Part shown: positions 5,268 through 13,483 of the stretch, piece after piece
Numbering within the stretch: the stretch's first letter is position 1
Layout of the letters: every line of letters starts with the position of its first letter
Source of the DNA: a virus
DNA: 64,000 nt
Reading direction: 5' to 3' (one strand)
IMG/VR virus record: IMGVR_UViG_3300042465_005589
Coordinates: 205,741 to 269,740 of that record
Notes under the pieces: generated by a model
The model's input: the letters and a program-made list of their open reading frames with translations, nothing else
Database searches by the model: none
Told to the model about the DNA's origin: nothing
Translations under genes and position numbers: made by a program

Positions 5268-7618
5268 CTAATATTTTCTTCTTTTCTAATTCTCACTACA
5301 TTATCCGCCCAATTTGTTACTAATGGGTTGTGGGTAATAACGAATATCTTCTCAAAGTATTCTTTAATTTTAGAGAAAAACTCCGATACCATCTCCAAGT
5401 TGTCATTGGATATTTTTCCGAAGACCTCATCGAATACAACCACATTCGCTCTTGGCAATGAACATATCTTACTTAACACGGCTCTCAATGCTAGTGAAGC
5501 GATACTTCGTTCATATCCGGACCCGGATGCCATCGGTTTCTCAACCTGAGTGTTGTTATCAATCATAAGGAAGTCAACTTCATTCTTATCATTAATCTTA
5601 ACTTCTAATCTAAAGTGGCAACTATCCTCTAACAATCTTTGAAGTTCACTATTAATAAGTGGCATCATCGTTTTCATAATAAGTTTGGTCACACCGTTCT
5701 TACCAAAGATTTCCAAATAGATTTTATAGATTCTTTCTCTCTCAGCTTCCTCAGCAATTTTTCTAATTGTTTCCAAGTTAGAAGTTATCTTGGTGGTTAA
5801 ATTAGTCATTGTAAACTTATTATTTGAGATACTAGTTTCAATAGTTTTCTTCTCACCCTCAAGTTCATCAATTCTAATTCCCGCTTTAATCAACAATCCA
5901 TCTGTCTTATTGTTTTCAATAATTTTGTCCTGAACTTCAGAGTATCTTTCCAATTTGGTTTTCAACGCATCAATCATCAATTGAAATCGTTCAACACTTA
6001 ATTCATATTTCTCTTTGATAAGTTTGTTTTTCTCATACTCATCAAATTCCTTTTTAAGATTAACAAAACCTTCTTCTCTGCCGGTTAACTCACGCATTAA
6101 CCCCAATAATTCCTCTTTGTGCGTGATAAGTCCGGCAAGTTCTCCAATTTTAGCGTTAGTAATTGCAGCATTCATCAGTTCAATACCACAGTGCTCACAT
6201 TTGATTCCACCATCAACCGAACTCTTCAGTTCTTCAATACTTTTAATCTTCGCATTGTTCTCCGCTTGTTTGGTAATCAAATCTTTAATCTCTTGTTTTA
6301 CCTCATCGTGTTTATCCTCGTGGTAAAATTCAGATGGTTCAACAACCTTAACACCATCTCTATCTGAAATAGCTTTAGCTTTCTGTAAGTCCAACCCATT
6401 AATTTCCTCTTGGACTTTGTCCGGTGATACTAGTGTTAAATCTCTATCAATATTATGTTTGGAGTTTAATAACCCATCACGATATTCCTGACCCTTAAGG
6501 ATTCTTGTTTTAGCATCTTCCAACTGAATATCTAATGTAAGATTAGTTTCTGTTAGGGTATCAATTGTTTCTTGACTAGTTTGATTATCCGTTTTAAGTT
6601 CTTCAGAGTTATAGATGTTTGACAACATTCCTTTGGAGAAGTCACTATAAATTTCTTTGGCAGCTTCTTCCTTACGTTTAAGGAAATCCAACCCCATAAA
6701 TCTTGAAAGAACTTGACCCCTCGCCGTAGGTTTGGCATCAATTAGTTCTTCCAAGTTGGTGGCAGTTGTTAGGATGGTCATTAAGAAGTCCTCTTTGGTC
6801 CCGATAGACGTTTTGATAAACGCCTCGGTCTCTCTTCGTTGTTCTCCGGTGAAGTTTTGTAAACTACCATCAGACAATCTTTTATAGAAGTCCAACTCGG
6901 TCTTAACCGTCCATTCGCCTTTTTTTGATAACTTTCTTTCAATATTTCTCAATATGATATACTCCTCACCATCAATTGTAATCTCACCTTTCACGGCAAC
7001 TTTGTTTCTCTCTGTAAACCTGTTGAATATCTCCTCCGCTTTTGATGTCTTGGTTGTTTCATTAAAGAATAAGAACATAAGTAAATCTACAGTAAGAACT
7101 GTCTTACCCCCAAAGTTAGGCGGGTTTGACTCCACAACCGTAATCCCATCACACTTCTCAAAATCTATCTTCTGATTCTCACCATACGATAGGAAGTTTG
7201 AGAACTCGATGTTCTTAATGTACCATCTCTTAAACGGAGTGGCATCGGTTTGGTCCTGTAACAATTTGTTATCCACAATACTATTAAGTTGGTAGATATC
7301 ATCGTAGTGTTCCATATTCCCTTTTGACTCCAAGAATGAACGAACTAACTCTAATTGATAGTTCTCATCCAAAATGTTAAATGATATGTCTACGGTATGT
7401 GTGGTGTCGTCAGCAACCTTTGTCTTCGTGATTACGTTGACGTTGGTTGTGTTATACTTCTTTTGAAAGTAATGACGAACACTCTTTATTTTTTCTTGTG
7501 TAAAATTCTCAGCATAATCCTCCCATACAACCTGTAGGTAAGGATTATCCAAGTTTACAATATCTAAATCTTCCATTATTGTGTAATTAAATTGTGGTGG
7601 GGGATTAAATAAATCCAT
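5252..7618 (-). CDS. gp46: Rad50/SbcC-like recombination nuclease subunit, T4 gp46-like
   Basis: The 788-residue protein has the split ABC ATPase plus coiled-coil layout of Rad50/SbcC/gp46. The first 130 residues are an extra N-terminal part not found in T4 gp46. The ATPase half follows (FSNFLSYGENQKIDF at 139-153, P-loop PPNFGGKT at 166-173), then coiled coil around a zinc hook CEHC (Cys474, Cys477), signature ASGSGYER (697-704), Walker B VVVFDE (727-731 region) and the H-loop ITHN (761-764). With the gp47-like nuclease encoded upstream in the same operon it should process DNA ends for recombination-dependent replication. The P-loop has Pro where Gly is usual. Residue 15 is a possible alternative Met start. 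Confidence 0.95.
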   Translation of the reverse strand: MDLFNPPPQFNYTIMEDLDIVNLDNPYLQVVWEDYAENFTQEKIKSVRHYFQKKYNTTNVNVITKTKVADDTTHTVDISFNILDENYQLELVRSFLESKGNMEHYDDIYQLNSIVDNKLLQDQTDATPFKRWYIKNIEFSNFLSYGENQKIDFEKCDGITVVESNPPNFGGKTVLTVDLLMFLFFNETTKTSKAEEIFNRFTERNKVAVKGEITIDGEEYIILRNIERKLSKKGEWTVKTELDFYKRLSDGSLQNFTGEQRRETEAFIKTSIGTKEDFLMTILTTATNLEELIDAKPTARGQVLSRFMGLDFLKRKEEAAKEIYSDFSKGMLSNIYNSEELKTDNQTSQETIDTLTETNLTLDIQLEDAKTRILKGQEYRDGLLNSKHNIDRDLTLVSPDKVQEEINGLDLQKAKAISDRDGVKVVEPSEFYHEDKHDEVKQEIKDLITKQAENNAKIKSIEELKSSVDGGIKCEHCGIELMNAAITNAKIGELAGLITHKEELLGLMRELTGREEGFVNLKKEFDEYEKNKLIKEKYELSVERFQLMIDALKTKLERYSEVQDKIIENNKTDGLLIKAGIRIDELEGEKKTIETSISNNKFTMTNLTTKITSNLETIRKIAEEAERERIYKIYLEIFGKNGVTKLIMKTMMPLINSELQRLLEDSCHFRLEVKINDKNEVDFLMIDNNTQVEKPMASGSGYERSIASLALRAVLSKICSLPRANVVVFDEVFGKISNDNLEMVSEFFSKIKEYFEKIFVITHNPLVTNWADNVVRIRKEENISYVSQ

Positions 7619-7619
7619 T

Positions 7620-7796
7620 TTATTTTTTGTCTAAATCATTCCCGAATAAATCGTGATAAAATGTTGGTGTTCTCATAATTACCGGTTCAGCATTGGGCTC
7701 AATGTCTTTATATTTATCAAAGATTTCTTTTCGTTTCTTGTTTAAGACCCTCATTTGATTAATCACCTCAATATATTCTTCATTTAACTTCTCCAT
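7620..7796 (-). CDS. Small charged protein of 58 residues
   Basis: An ATG at 7796 (MEKLNEEYIEVINQMRVLNK) opens a 58-codon frame ending with TAA at 7620-7622, one base before the gp46-like ATG. It fills the only gap in a tightly packed operon. The N-terminal two thirds are predicted helical and charged; the C-terminal part reads RTPTFYHDLFGNDLDKK. It is too short to assign; it may assist the gp46-like protein. Packing and coding-like composition are the evidence. Confidence 0.7.
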   Translation of the reverse strand: MEKLNEEYIEVINQMRVLNKKRKEIFDKYKDIEPNAEPVIMRTPTFYHDLFGNDLDKK

Positions 7797-7801
7797 TTGT
7801 T

Positions 7802-8314
7802 TTAGTTCAGTTCTTCTACGTCTTCTTGAATGACTTCACCACCGTCTCTTCTTTCTTGAGCCTCCAATACAGTATCTAAATTCCAACCATCATACGCAGT
7901 AAGTTTCTCACAACCTCTACCCATCCAATAGAACTCAGACATCCACTCTTCCCATTTGGAATCAACCAACTTAATAAAGTTCTCGTCATTACCTCTATCT
8001 CGGTATCGTTGGATAAATTCCTCTTTTCTATTGTCATCCGGATAAACTAAATAAAAGAAAAGACAATTATCTAATAATGCGTCTCTAACTTCTTTATGTG
8101 ATGACACAAAAATGTATTTATATTTACCTATACAATTTTTAATATGGGTAATGTAGTTCTGTGGAAACTCAGGATTTCTTACCTTTTCTCCATTCTCATT
8201 AACAACCCAACTGAAATTACTTGAATCCGAATCCAATGTAGTCCCTGTGTTGTTTTTATGATACGTTGTTTTTCCAACACCAGGAAACGCAGATACTATC
8301 TTAGTTCTCAACAT
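7802..8314 (-). CDS. P-loop NTPase, nucleotide/polynucleotide kinase-like
   Basis: The 170-residue protein has a Walker A motif near the N-terminus (AFPGVGKTT, residues 9-17), an early Asp-Ser pair (LDSDSSNFSW), and a central strand KYIFVSSHKEVRDALLD. A LID-like basic region follows (FIQRYRDRGNDENFIKL). This matches small adenylate-kinase-like proteins of phages, which phosphorylate nucleotides or nucleic-acid ends; the substrate cannot be read from the sequence. Its start overlaps the previous gene by 14 bases. Conserved operon position suggests a DNA-metabolism role. Confidence 0.75.
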   Translation of the reverse strand: MLRTKIVSAFPGVGKTTYHKNNTGTTLDSDSSNFSWVVNENGEKVRNPEFPQNYITHIKNCIGKYKYIFVSSHKEVRDALLDNCLFFYLVYPDDNRKEEFIQRYRDRGNDENFIKLVDSKWEEWMSEFYWMGRGCEKLTAYDGWNLDTVLEAQERRDGGEVIQEDVEELN

Positions 8315-8558
8315 CAGGAGTTATTACTTCAGCATCTGTTACATTAACCTCATTAACGTCACCAAGAACCTCAGTATTTAATTCAGTTGTTTCACCATTT
8401 TCATTTTGGTATTGAGCTTTCAACTCTTCCATTTGTTTCTCAAACATTTCAGTATACTCTGCTTGAGCTTTCTTTCTTAATCCATTAAGGTTTTGATTTC
8501 TTAATGTAACTCTTTTTTTGTGAGCTTTTGCTCCACCACGTAATTTTGACTTTGGCAT
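8301..8558 (-). CDS. Small protein, basic N-terminus and acidic tail
   Basis: The 85-residue product starts with a Lys/Arg-rich stretch (MPKSKLRGGAKAHKKRVTLRN), continues as a charged helix (EYTEMFEKQMEELKAQY) and ends in an acidic Thr/Val-rich tail. The charge split suggests nucleic-acid or protein binding, but no family is recognised. It overlaps the kinase-like gene by 14 bases. Confidence 0.65.
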   Translation of the reverse strand: MPKSKLRGGAKAHKKRVTLRNQNLNGLRKKAQAEYTEMFEKQMEELKAQYQNENGETTELNTEVLGDVNEVNVTDAEVITPDVEN

Positions 8559-8570
8559 AATTGTTTTTAT

Positions 8571-9203
8571 TTAATTGTTATTTCTAATTTCATTTATTTG
8601 TTCTTCAGTAATATCCGGAGCATTTCTTAATTGTTCTAACATTTCATTAGTCATACCAAAACCCTGACGAATAGTATTCATAACATTCATTTCATCATTA
8701 ATTTCTATTCGGATTTCATCTAAAGTCATTCCCGGTTCATTCTCAATTTTTTCTTTAATCTCATTAGTCAATCTGTCAATAATGTCTTGACCCAAATTTT
8801 TATCTCTATCCGATGTTGGCTTACCATTAACATTTGTTTCATCTTCATCATCCTCATTTTTATAATAATCCAACCAATCCGGTCTCTCTTCAATTTTAAT
8901 ACTTTCAACCTTCTCAATCATTTTTTGAACTTCAGTTTTAGAACCTATTAACATTTTAGACATCTGAACTTTTCGTTCAATATTTCTAAACCTATTATAA
9001 TAATCTTGAGTGTTAGCTTTATGAAAATTTATATCTGTATCATTATCTTCCAAATAATTTATAATACTTATAATTTCATCACTATCATCAGTAATACCCA
9101 TATCATTTATTAACTGAAAAAAGTCATCACACTTAATAATCTTTCTTGTCTCTGTTTTATTTTGTAAAAACTTAATAACAAAATCACCTAATTTAGTTTC
9201 CAT
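8571..9203 (-). CDS. Acidic helical hypothetical protein
   Basis: The 210-residue protein is rich in Glu, Asp and Asn and is predicted mostly helical. A disordered acidic stretch lies near 115-130 (YKNEDDEDETNVNGKPTSD), and a C-terminal region has MTNEMLEQLRNAPDITEEQ, a chaperone-substrate-like or UBA-like-looking Met/Leu pattern. It has no recognised domain. It sits 12 bases after the next upstream membrane gene's downstream neighbour in the DNA-metabolism operon; the role is unknown. Confidence 0.65.
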   Translation of the reverse strand: METKLGDFVIKFLQNKTETRKIIKCDDFFQLINDMGITDDSDEIISIINYLEDNDTDINFHKANTQDYYNRFRNIERKVQMSKMLIGSKTEVQKMIEKVESIKIEERPDWLDYYKNEDDEDETNVNGKPTSDRDKNLGQDIIDRLTNEIKEKIENEPGMTLDEIRIEINDEMNVMNTIRQGFGMTNEMLEQLRNAPDITEEQINEIRNNN

Positions 9204-9206
9204 ATT

Positions 9207-9557
9207 TTAATTTTTTGATGGTTTATTTTCTTCAAACCATTCAATTATTGCATTGATTGCCCATACCGCTCCAGATGATAGAATTCCATCAAAGAACCAA
9301 CTAATCCATATTGGTGTACCAAACAATACAAATGTTGGTGAAAATACGGTTAATGATAAAAACCAACCTCCGTGAAAACTAAAACACATCGGACAAGTTA
9401 TTATACCCGAGATAAAGTTAGCAATACCATTAAATGGTAATAATTTATTATTTCCCCATTTTTGGAAGAAATCTCTGAATCCCTGAAAGATTGACCCGTA
9501 AACCATAATATTCATAAGCCCGTAGCTTAAGATGAACCAAGTTAAAATGTTAATCAT
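9207..9557 (-). CDS. Small membrane protein with CPMC motif
   Basis: The 116-residue product has about three hydrophobic segments (near 3-22, 45-75 and 80-102). A CPMC motif at about residues 55-58, followed by FSFHGGWFLSL, recalls small membrane families with a Cys-x-x-Cys and Trp pair such as DUF1360. The CxxC could bind metal or undergo redox chemistry. Function is unknown. It is packed one base from the next gene in the operon. Confidence 0.65.
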   Translation of the reverse strand: MINILTWFILSYGLMNIMVYGSIFQGFRDFFQKWGNNKLLPFNGIANFISGIITCPMCFSFHGGWFLSLTVFSPTFVLFGTPIWISWFFDGILSSGAVWAINAIIEWFEENKPSKN

Positions 9558-9558
9558 A

Positions 9559-10167
9559 TTACATCATTTCGTTTAAGTTAGAACCTTTCATAAAAATAGC
9601 CCCTTGACTAACTTTAACAGATTCCAATTGTTTATTTATTTTTTCAAGGTCTTCAATCCTTGTGTTCTTTAAAGATAGTTCTTTTCTAAGTTTCTGTAAA
9701 GTTTCTTGAAGAAGTAATGTCTTATCATTTGATTTTTCTATCTCAACAATCTTCTCGACTTCAATTATTCTCTCAATAATTATTGGTTCAGGTTTGTCAC
9801 AAATGTTGTCTAAATTTGTGACAGGGATTTCCACCCTCACTTCTTTGATAACTTCTTTATCAACATATTTAATAACCTCAACTTCTCGGATTATTTCTTT
9901 AATTACCTCAATCTCTTTGATAACTTCAACCGGAACTTCAACCCGTATTTCACGGATTACTTCAATTTCTACCTGTTTTTCACCAACAATACCCGTTTTT
10001 CCCAAATCATCACCAAGTAACCCATATTTCGTAATGTTAAACCCTTCGGTATAACATTTGGTTATGAACTTGTCCACATCCTCAATATTATTTAATTTAC
10101 AATACTCGTTGACGCTACTTAATTGACTAGCCGTTAGTTTTATTTGTGACACGTTCTTTGTTTTCAT
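9559..10167 (-). CDS. Coiled-coil protein with EVIKEI/VEVPVE repeats
   Basis: The 202-residue protein has a small folded-looking N-terminus (residues 1-60, LTASQLSSVNEYCKLNNIED). A low-complexity charged region follows (about 68-145) of EVIREIRVEVPV, EVIKEIEVIKEI and similar units, then a classical heptad coiled coil to the end. The repeats are related in style to those of the membrane protein at 2646-3473, although the two genes lie in different operons. No function is recognised; a scaffolding or spacer role is plausible. Its 5' end overlaps the upstream gene by 41 bases. Confidence 0.7.
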   Translation of the reverse strand: MKTKNVSQIKLTASQLSSVNEYCKLNNIEDVDKFITKCYTEGFNITKYGLLGDDLGKTGIVGEKQVEIEVIREIRVEVPVEVIKEIEVIKEIIREVEVIKYVDKEVIKEVRVEIPVTNLDNICDKPEPIIIERIIEVEKIVEIEKSNDKTLLLQETLQKLRKELSLKNTRIEDLEKINKQLESVKVSQGAIFMKGSNLNEMM

Positions 10168-10384
10168 TATACGTTATCCATTGGTCAACTTTGGAACAAT
10201 CGTGACTATCAATACCACATTTCTTTAACTTCTTTTTAAGTTTTTTTAATTGTTTAATAGTCAATTTATCCACCCAAACCGTAATATGTCCGTGTTGCGG
10301 TTTTCCCAATAATCTATCTCTTTTAATCTGATTCTCCATTTCATCCCACTCTTCGTTGGTGTATTTGTCACTAAGATTTCCCAT
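10127..10384 (-). CDS. Small basic hypothetical protein
   Basis: The 85-residue product is rich in Lys with a helical core (TIKQLKKLKKKLKKCG) and a start MGNLSDKYTNEEWDEMENQ. No known domain is seen. It overlaps the gp47-like gene by 14 bases and the next gene by 41 bases, an arrangement typical of compact phage operons. Nucleic-acid binding is possible from charge alone. Confidence 0.65.
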   Translation of the reverse strand: MGNLSDKYTNEEWDEMENQIKRDRLLGKPQHGHITVWVDKLTIKQLKKLKKKLKKCGIDSHDCSKVDQWITYNENKERVTNKTNG

Positions 10385-11159
10385 AATTAATTAATTTTTC
10401 AGTTCCATTAATTATATCATCAAATGATTTCATCTTAAATGATAAGAAAGGTTTTGGATTATCTAAATCAACAAATGAATATTCATCAGATTCTAAATTG
10501 TAAATTCCAAATCCGTGTTTGGTTATTGTCTCCCCATAGTTCTGTTGGATTGTTGAACCCACCATATATGCTTTCTTTCCTCCCGGAATGTTAAAGATTT
10601 GTCTTTTGTGAATATCACCACATAATACCAAGTCACAACCATCAAACTTATCAGTTTCAAATCCGGTTTCAAACTTATATCCGATATCGGTTGTTAATCC
10701 CTGAACTGGTCCGTGGAACAATCCAATCTTTAATCTACCCGTTTTTTCAATCTCAGGCGGAATGTTATGGTCAAGTAATGAATACACCACCCAATCAACA
10801 TTATCATCCTCGTATTCACCTCTATTCTTCAAATAAACGATGTTGTCGTCCTTTAACGAATCAATTACCGGTGTAAGAGCGTCCAATCTTGATGAATTAC
10901 TCTCCAAAAAATCATGGTTTCCAATTATAACAATAGTTTTGGCAATCTGAGAACACTCCGTAAGAATCCAAGCAACGAACTCAATAAGTTCAGGTGTCAT
11001 TTGGTTCTTGGAATGAACTAGGTCTCCCGAAAACACGATTCTACAAGGTTTAATATCTCTAAATTGTTCCAACATATCATTCAAAATTAACCTATAAAGG
11101 TCGTGGTCTTTGAATAATCTTATATGTAAGTCACTGAAGTGGACTATTTTTTTAATCAT
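10371..11159 (-). CDS. gp47: Mre11/SbcD-like metallophosphoesterase, T4 gp47-like
   Basis: The protein carries the calcineurin-like phosphoesterase signature in order: SDLHI, then FSGDLVHS, then IGNHDF, then GLFHGP and CGDIHKRQ, which supply the two-metal site of Mre11/SbcD/gp47. With the gp46-like ATPase it forms the nuclease that resects DNA ends during recombination. I chose the ATG at 11159 (MIKKIVHFSDLHI) because the family begins directly with this strand and it avoids overlap with the upstream stop; a frame-consistent ATG at 11183 adds 8 residues. It lies several small genes upstream of gp46 instead of next to it. Confidence 0.93.
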   Translation of the reverse strand: MIKKIVHFSDLHIRLFKDHDLYRLILNDMLEQFRDIKPCRIVFSGDLVHSKNQMTPELIEFVAWILTECSQIAKTIVIIGNHDFLESNSSRLDALTPVIDSLKDDNIVYLKNRGEYEDDNVDWVVYSLLDHNIPPEIEKTGRLKIGLFHGPVQGLTTDIGYKFETGFETDKFDGCDLVLCGDIHKRQIFNIPGGKKAYMVGSTIQQNYGETITKHGFGIYNLESDEYSFVDLDNPKPFLSFKMKSFDDIINGTEKLINYGKS

Positions 11160-11169
11160 ATTTTTTTTA

Positions 11170-11391
11170 TTAGTGAGTCCCATTTGTTAATGAAATTCCG
11201 TGTTTAATACCTGAAATAAAATCTTGAGTTTCATCTTCAGTCATATTCTTATATTTATATCCAACTATAATTCCAATCTCATTACCACAGTCACTCAAGT
11301 CACCGGTATAGTTCATTCTCCCAACATTTTCTTTTAATGAGTTGGCAATCCAATTTAAATCATTTGTATCAAAAGTTCTTTCAGTAATCAT
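11170..11391 (-). CDS. Small hypothetical protein
   Basis: The 73-residue product reads as a compact alpha/beta protein (MITERTFDTNDLNWIANSLK, then GNEIGIIVGYKYK, then EDETQDFISGIKHGIS) with one Cys. No family is recognised. Its ATG overlaps the upstream stop codon by one base, indicating coupling to the zinc-ribbon gene before it. Confidence 0.6.
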   Translation of the reverse strand: MITERTFDTNDLNWIANSLKENVGRMNYTGDLSDCGNEIGIIVGYKYKNMTEDETQDFISGIKHGISLTNGTH

Positions 11392-11606
11392 TACTTATCA
11401 AATAATTTAAATTCCTCATTTACGTGACTACAATCATCACATCTGTAAGTCGGAAAAGGTACAATAGTGTCTTCTTGACTTCCCGTTAACAACTTGTTAA
11501 CTTTTTTTATCATCGTAACTTCTTTGAAATAGATACTATCGCACTGCTCACATACTAATGTAGGTTGTTTCTTTAAATCAATCTTTGGTTGTAATAAATC
11601 GTCCAT
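11391..11606 (-). CDS. Zinc-ribbon-like small protein
   Basis: The 71-residue protein has two CxxC pairs (VCEQCDSIYF at about 18-26 and RCDDCSHVNE at about 54-62), about 35 residues apart, which fits a treble or zinc ribbon that binds one zinc ion. The first part is MDDLLQPKIDLKKQPT. Such ribbons occur in phage transcription and replication accessory proteins; no specific role can be given. A candidate promoter lies just upstream. Confidence 0.75.
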   Translation of the reverse strand: MDDLLQPKIDLKKQPTLVCEQCDSIYFKEVTMIKKVNKLLTGSQEDTIVPFPTYRCDDCSHVNEEFKLFDK

Positions 11607-11618
11607 ATTCTTTTTTTA

Positions 11619-11650
11619 TAAATTTAGTTTATTTTTATTTCTTTGTCAAA
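11619..11650 (-). promoter_or_regulatory. Possible Bacteroidota-type promoter inside the operon
   Basis: On the minus strand TTTG (11647-11650) is followed, 20 bases after its TTG, by TAAATTTA (11619-11626), one mismatch from TAnnTTTG. It would boost transcription from the zinc-ribbon gene to gp46. The -33 part lies in the end of the nuclease gene. The box is AT-rich, so chance is possible. Confidence 0.4.
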
Positions 11651-12498
11651 TACTTTGACATATCCATTTCCAAGATAGTGTCTTGAACTGTCTTTGGTAT
11701 TCTAAATTCTTCAAATGTTCCATTATCTTTAACAAGAACAATAATACATCCATATACTTTAATGTTTTCGTATTTAGACCCTTTCAACATCTTTAATAAT
11801 AGCTTACAATAAAATGGTAATTGTGTTGAATAATGTCCAAGAGCGGTATCGTCTAACTTTTCAAAAGGATATTTCATTTTTTTGGTAAAATAACTCGCCT
11901 CAAAGTTTTTTGGTTTATTAGTTTTATAATCAGTACATATTATGCCAATCTCAGTTTTATCTTTATTCTCAATTAACCACATTTTATCCGGAGCTCCGGT
12001 ATAACCATACTCATCATCACCAAGAATTAACTCGGTATCTAATAACAACGCACCACGCTCTTTCATAGTTTCTAAAAAGTTAGTTCCGGCAGATACCATA
12101 GAATCACTACGTAATATCTGCTCAAAATTACACTCAAATTCAGGTTGTCTAACCTCCTTATCCAACTCAAACATCTCTAAAGATTTTTTCTCCAATAAAA
12201 AGTGAGTTCTACTTCCCACATTTATTGAATAGTCTGCCGCGGCTTTCCATTCATCTAATAATTGTTGTTGAACATCGGGGTCACCATTTGCCTTTTTTAA
12301 TGATATCCCTTCAGAATCAAATTCTGTGTAAAATAATTTCATCACTTTACTCACCGAAGGCCAATCACTTTTTAATTCACCTTTGGCGTTTTTCATCGTG
12401 TAGGTATGTGTGTCCTCCACAAATGTAAGTTCAAGTTCTTGTCGTCTTTTTTCTAAAATATCTAATATTTCAGTTGCAACATTTTTTAATTTATTCAT
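11635..12498 (-). CDS. PD-(D/E)XK nuclease, RecB/Cas4-like
   Basis: The 287-residue protein has the elements of the PD-(D/E)XK exonuclease family: an upstream His in NVGSRTHFLLE (about residue 98), the Asp of GYTGAPDKMWL (about 172), the DYKTNKPK motif (about 195-202) supplying D-x-K, and a later QLPFY motif typical of RecB and AddB nuclease domains. It should cut or degrade DNA with Mg ions. Immediate adjacency to the primase (no gap) and the gp46/47 operon points to replication or recombination end processing. No Fe-S cysteine set is evident, which argues against true Cas4. Confidence 0.85.
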   Translation of the reverse strand: MNKLKNVATEILDILEKRRQELELTFVEDTHTYTMKNAKGELKSDWPSVSKVMKLFYTEFDSEGISLKKANGDPDVQQQLLDEWKAAADYSINVGSRTHFLLEKKSLEMFELDKEVRQPEFECNFEQILRSDSMVSAGTNFLETMKERGALLLDTELILGDDEYGYTGAPDKMWLIENKDKTEIGIICTDYKTNKPKNFEASYFTKKMKYPFEKLDDTALGHYSTQLPFYCKLLLKMLKGSKYENIKVYGCIIVLVKDNGTFEEFRIPKTVQDTILEMDMSKYLTKK

Positions 12499-13398
12499 TT
12501 ATTTCATTGTATAAAAGTAATCACTGATATCACCCCTTAAATCGGCAACATCGGCATCACCCGTTAATTTTATTATTTTAACCTTACCATATAATCTCCC
12601 ACCATTTAAGTTGTGGAATAGTTTTACACCATCGTTCCAAGCATCACTATCCAAACAAATAATTATATTCCCATTTGCTTTCTCGTATAATGTATTAAGT
12701 AATAACTCTGACATATGTTTTCCCAACATAGAAATACTATTAGGTAGGAAGATTGCATCAAACGCTCCCTCACAAAGATGAATGTCCTCATTCCAATTGA
12801 TTGTACTTTCAAAGAATATTATTTCATCCTTTGAAGCTTCGGGGTTTTTATATTTGGCACGACTATTTGGGTCCCAACTTCGGGCTATGAAATAATTTAA
12901 TTTATTTTTACTATCGTAAGATGGGATTATTATCCTTCCCGAAAACGCTCCTTTATCACAGAACCCAATACCATATTTTTCAATAATATTATCAGTAATC
13001 CCACGTTGAGTTAAATAATTATAAGCTTGACGACGAACAGGGTAAACTAAACTGCTGTCCTTGAATAGGGTAAACCCATCTGGCAGTTTTAATATATCTT
13101 TTCGTTTCTCTTTTGGTTTATGTTGTTCAGGTTGAAGTAGGTTATATATTTTTTTCTGTTTCTTATTACCAAAATTATCTATAAGTTTTCCCAAAGGTCC
13201 TTTGGTGTTATTCTCATCACCACAACTCCAACACTTGTAAACGTGTTCAAAGTAGTTTACCTCAAGGTTTCCTTTGTGTTGTTCTTCATCGCATATTGGA
13301 CAATCAAAAGATATTTGACCTTTTGATTCATAGTGAAGTTTTTCATCTCCCAATATATCGTGTAGTATTTCTAGTAAAATTTCGGCATCATCTGACAT
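12499..13398 (-). CDS. DnaG-type DNA primase, T4 gp61-like role
   Basis: The 299-residue protein has an N-terminal zinc-binding domain (CPIC at 33-36 and CWSC at 56-59) and a primase core. The TOPRIM catalytic Glu is at 210 (LCEGAFDA) and the Asp pair at 250/252 (ICLDSDAW). It makes RNA primers for lagging-strand synthesis and should act with the DnaB-type helicase encoded at 52438-53823. The frame extends upstream to a GTG, but I chose the ATG at 13398 because the zinc domain begins there and the extra part crosses the divergent promoter region. A near-consensus promoter ends 4 bases before this ATG, so the mRNA may be leaderless. Confidence 0.93.
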   Translation of the reverse strand: MSDDAEILLEILHDILGDEKLHYESKGQISFDCPICDEEQHKGNLEVNYFEHVYKCWSCGDENNTKGPLGKLIDNFGNKKQKKIYNLLQPEQHKPKEKRKDILKLPDGFTLFKDSSLVYPVRRQAYNYLTQRGITDNIIEKYGIGFCDKGAFSGRIIIPSYDSKNKLNYFIARSWDPNSRAKYKNPEASKDEIIFFESTINWNEDIHLCEGAFDAIFLPNSISMLGKHMSELLLNTLYEKANGNIIICLDSDAWNDGVKLFHNLNGGRLYGKVKIIKLTGDADVADLRGDISDYFYTMK

Positions 13399-13402
13399 AT
13401 AG

Positions 13403-13433
13403 CAAAGATAAGAAAAAATAATATAACAGTCAA
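13403..13433 (-). promoter_or_regulatory. Bacteroidota-type promoter for the primase operon
   Basis: On the minus strand TTG (13431-13433) and TATCTTTG (13403-13410) are separated by 20 bases; the -7 box matches TAnnTTTG exactly and is identical to that of the sigma operon. Only four bases separate it from the ATG, so transcription would start at or next to the start codon. Confidence 0.75.
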
Positions 13434-13459
13434 TCTTCACAAGTTTTTCATTCCTATTA

Positions 13460-13467
13460 TATTTATT
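13460..13467 (+). promoter_or_regulatory. TATTTATT late-type box before the appendage island
   Basis: TATTTATT, one base off the TATTTATA box, ends 16 bases before the first plus-strand gene. It lies back to back with the primase promoter in an 85-base divergent region. Confidence 0.4.
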
Positions 13468-13483
13468 GAGATAACCTAGAGAA

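Noticed and set aside
11635-12498. Cas4 of a phage CRISPR system
   Set aside because: The nuclease lacks an evident four-cysteine Fe-S set and no cas genes or arrays are nearby.
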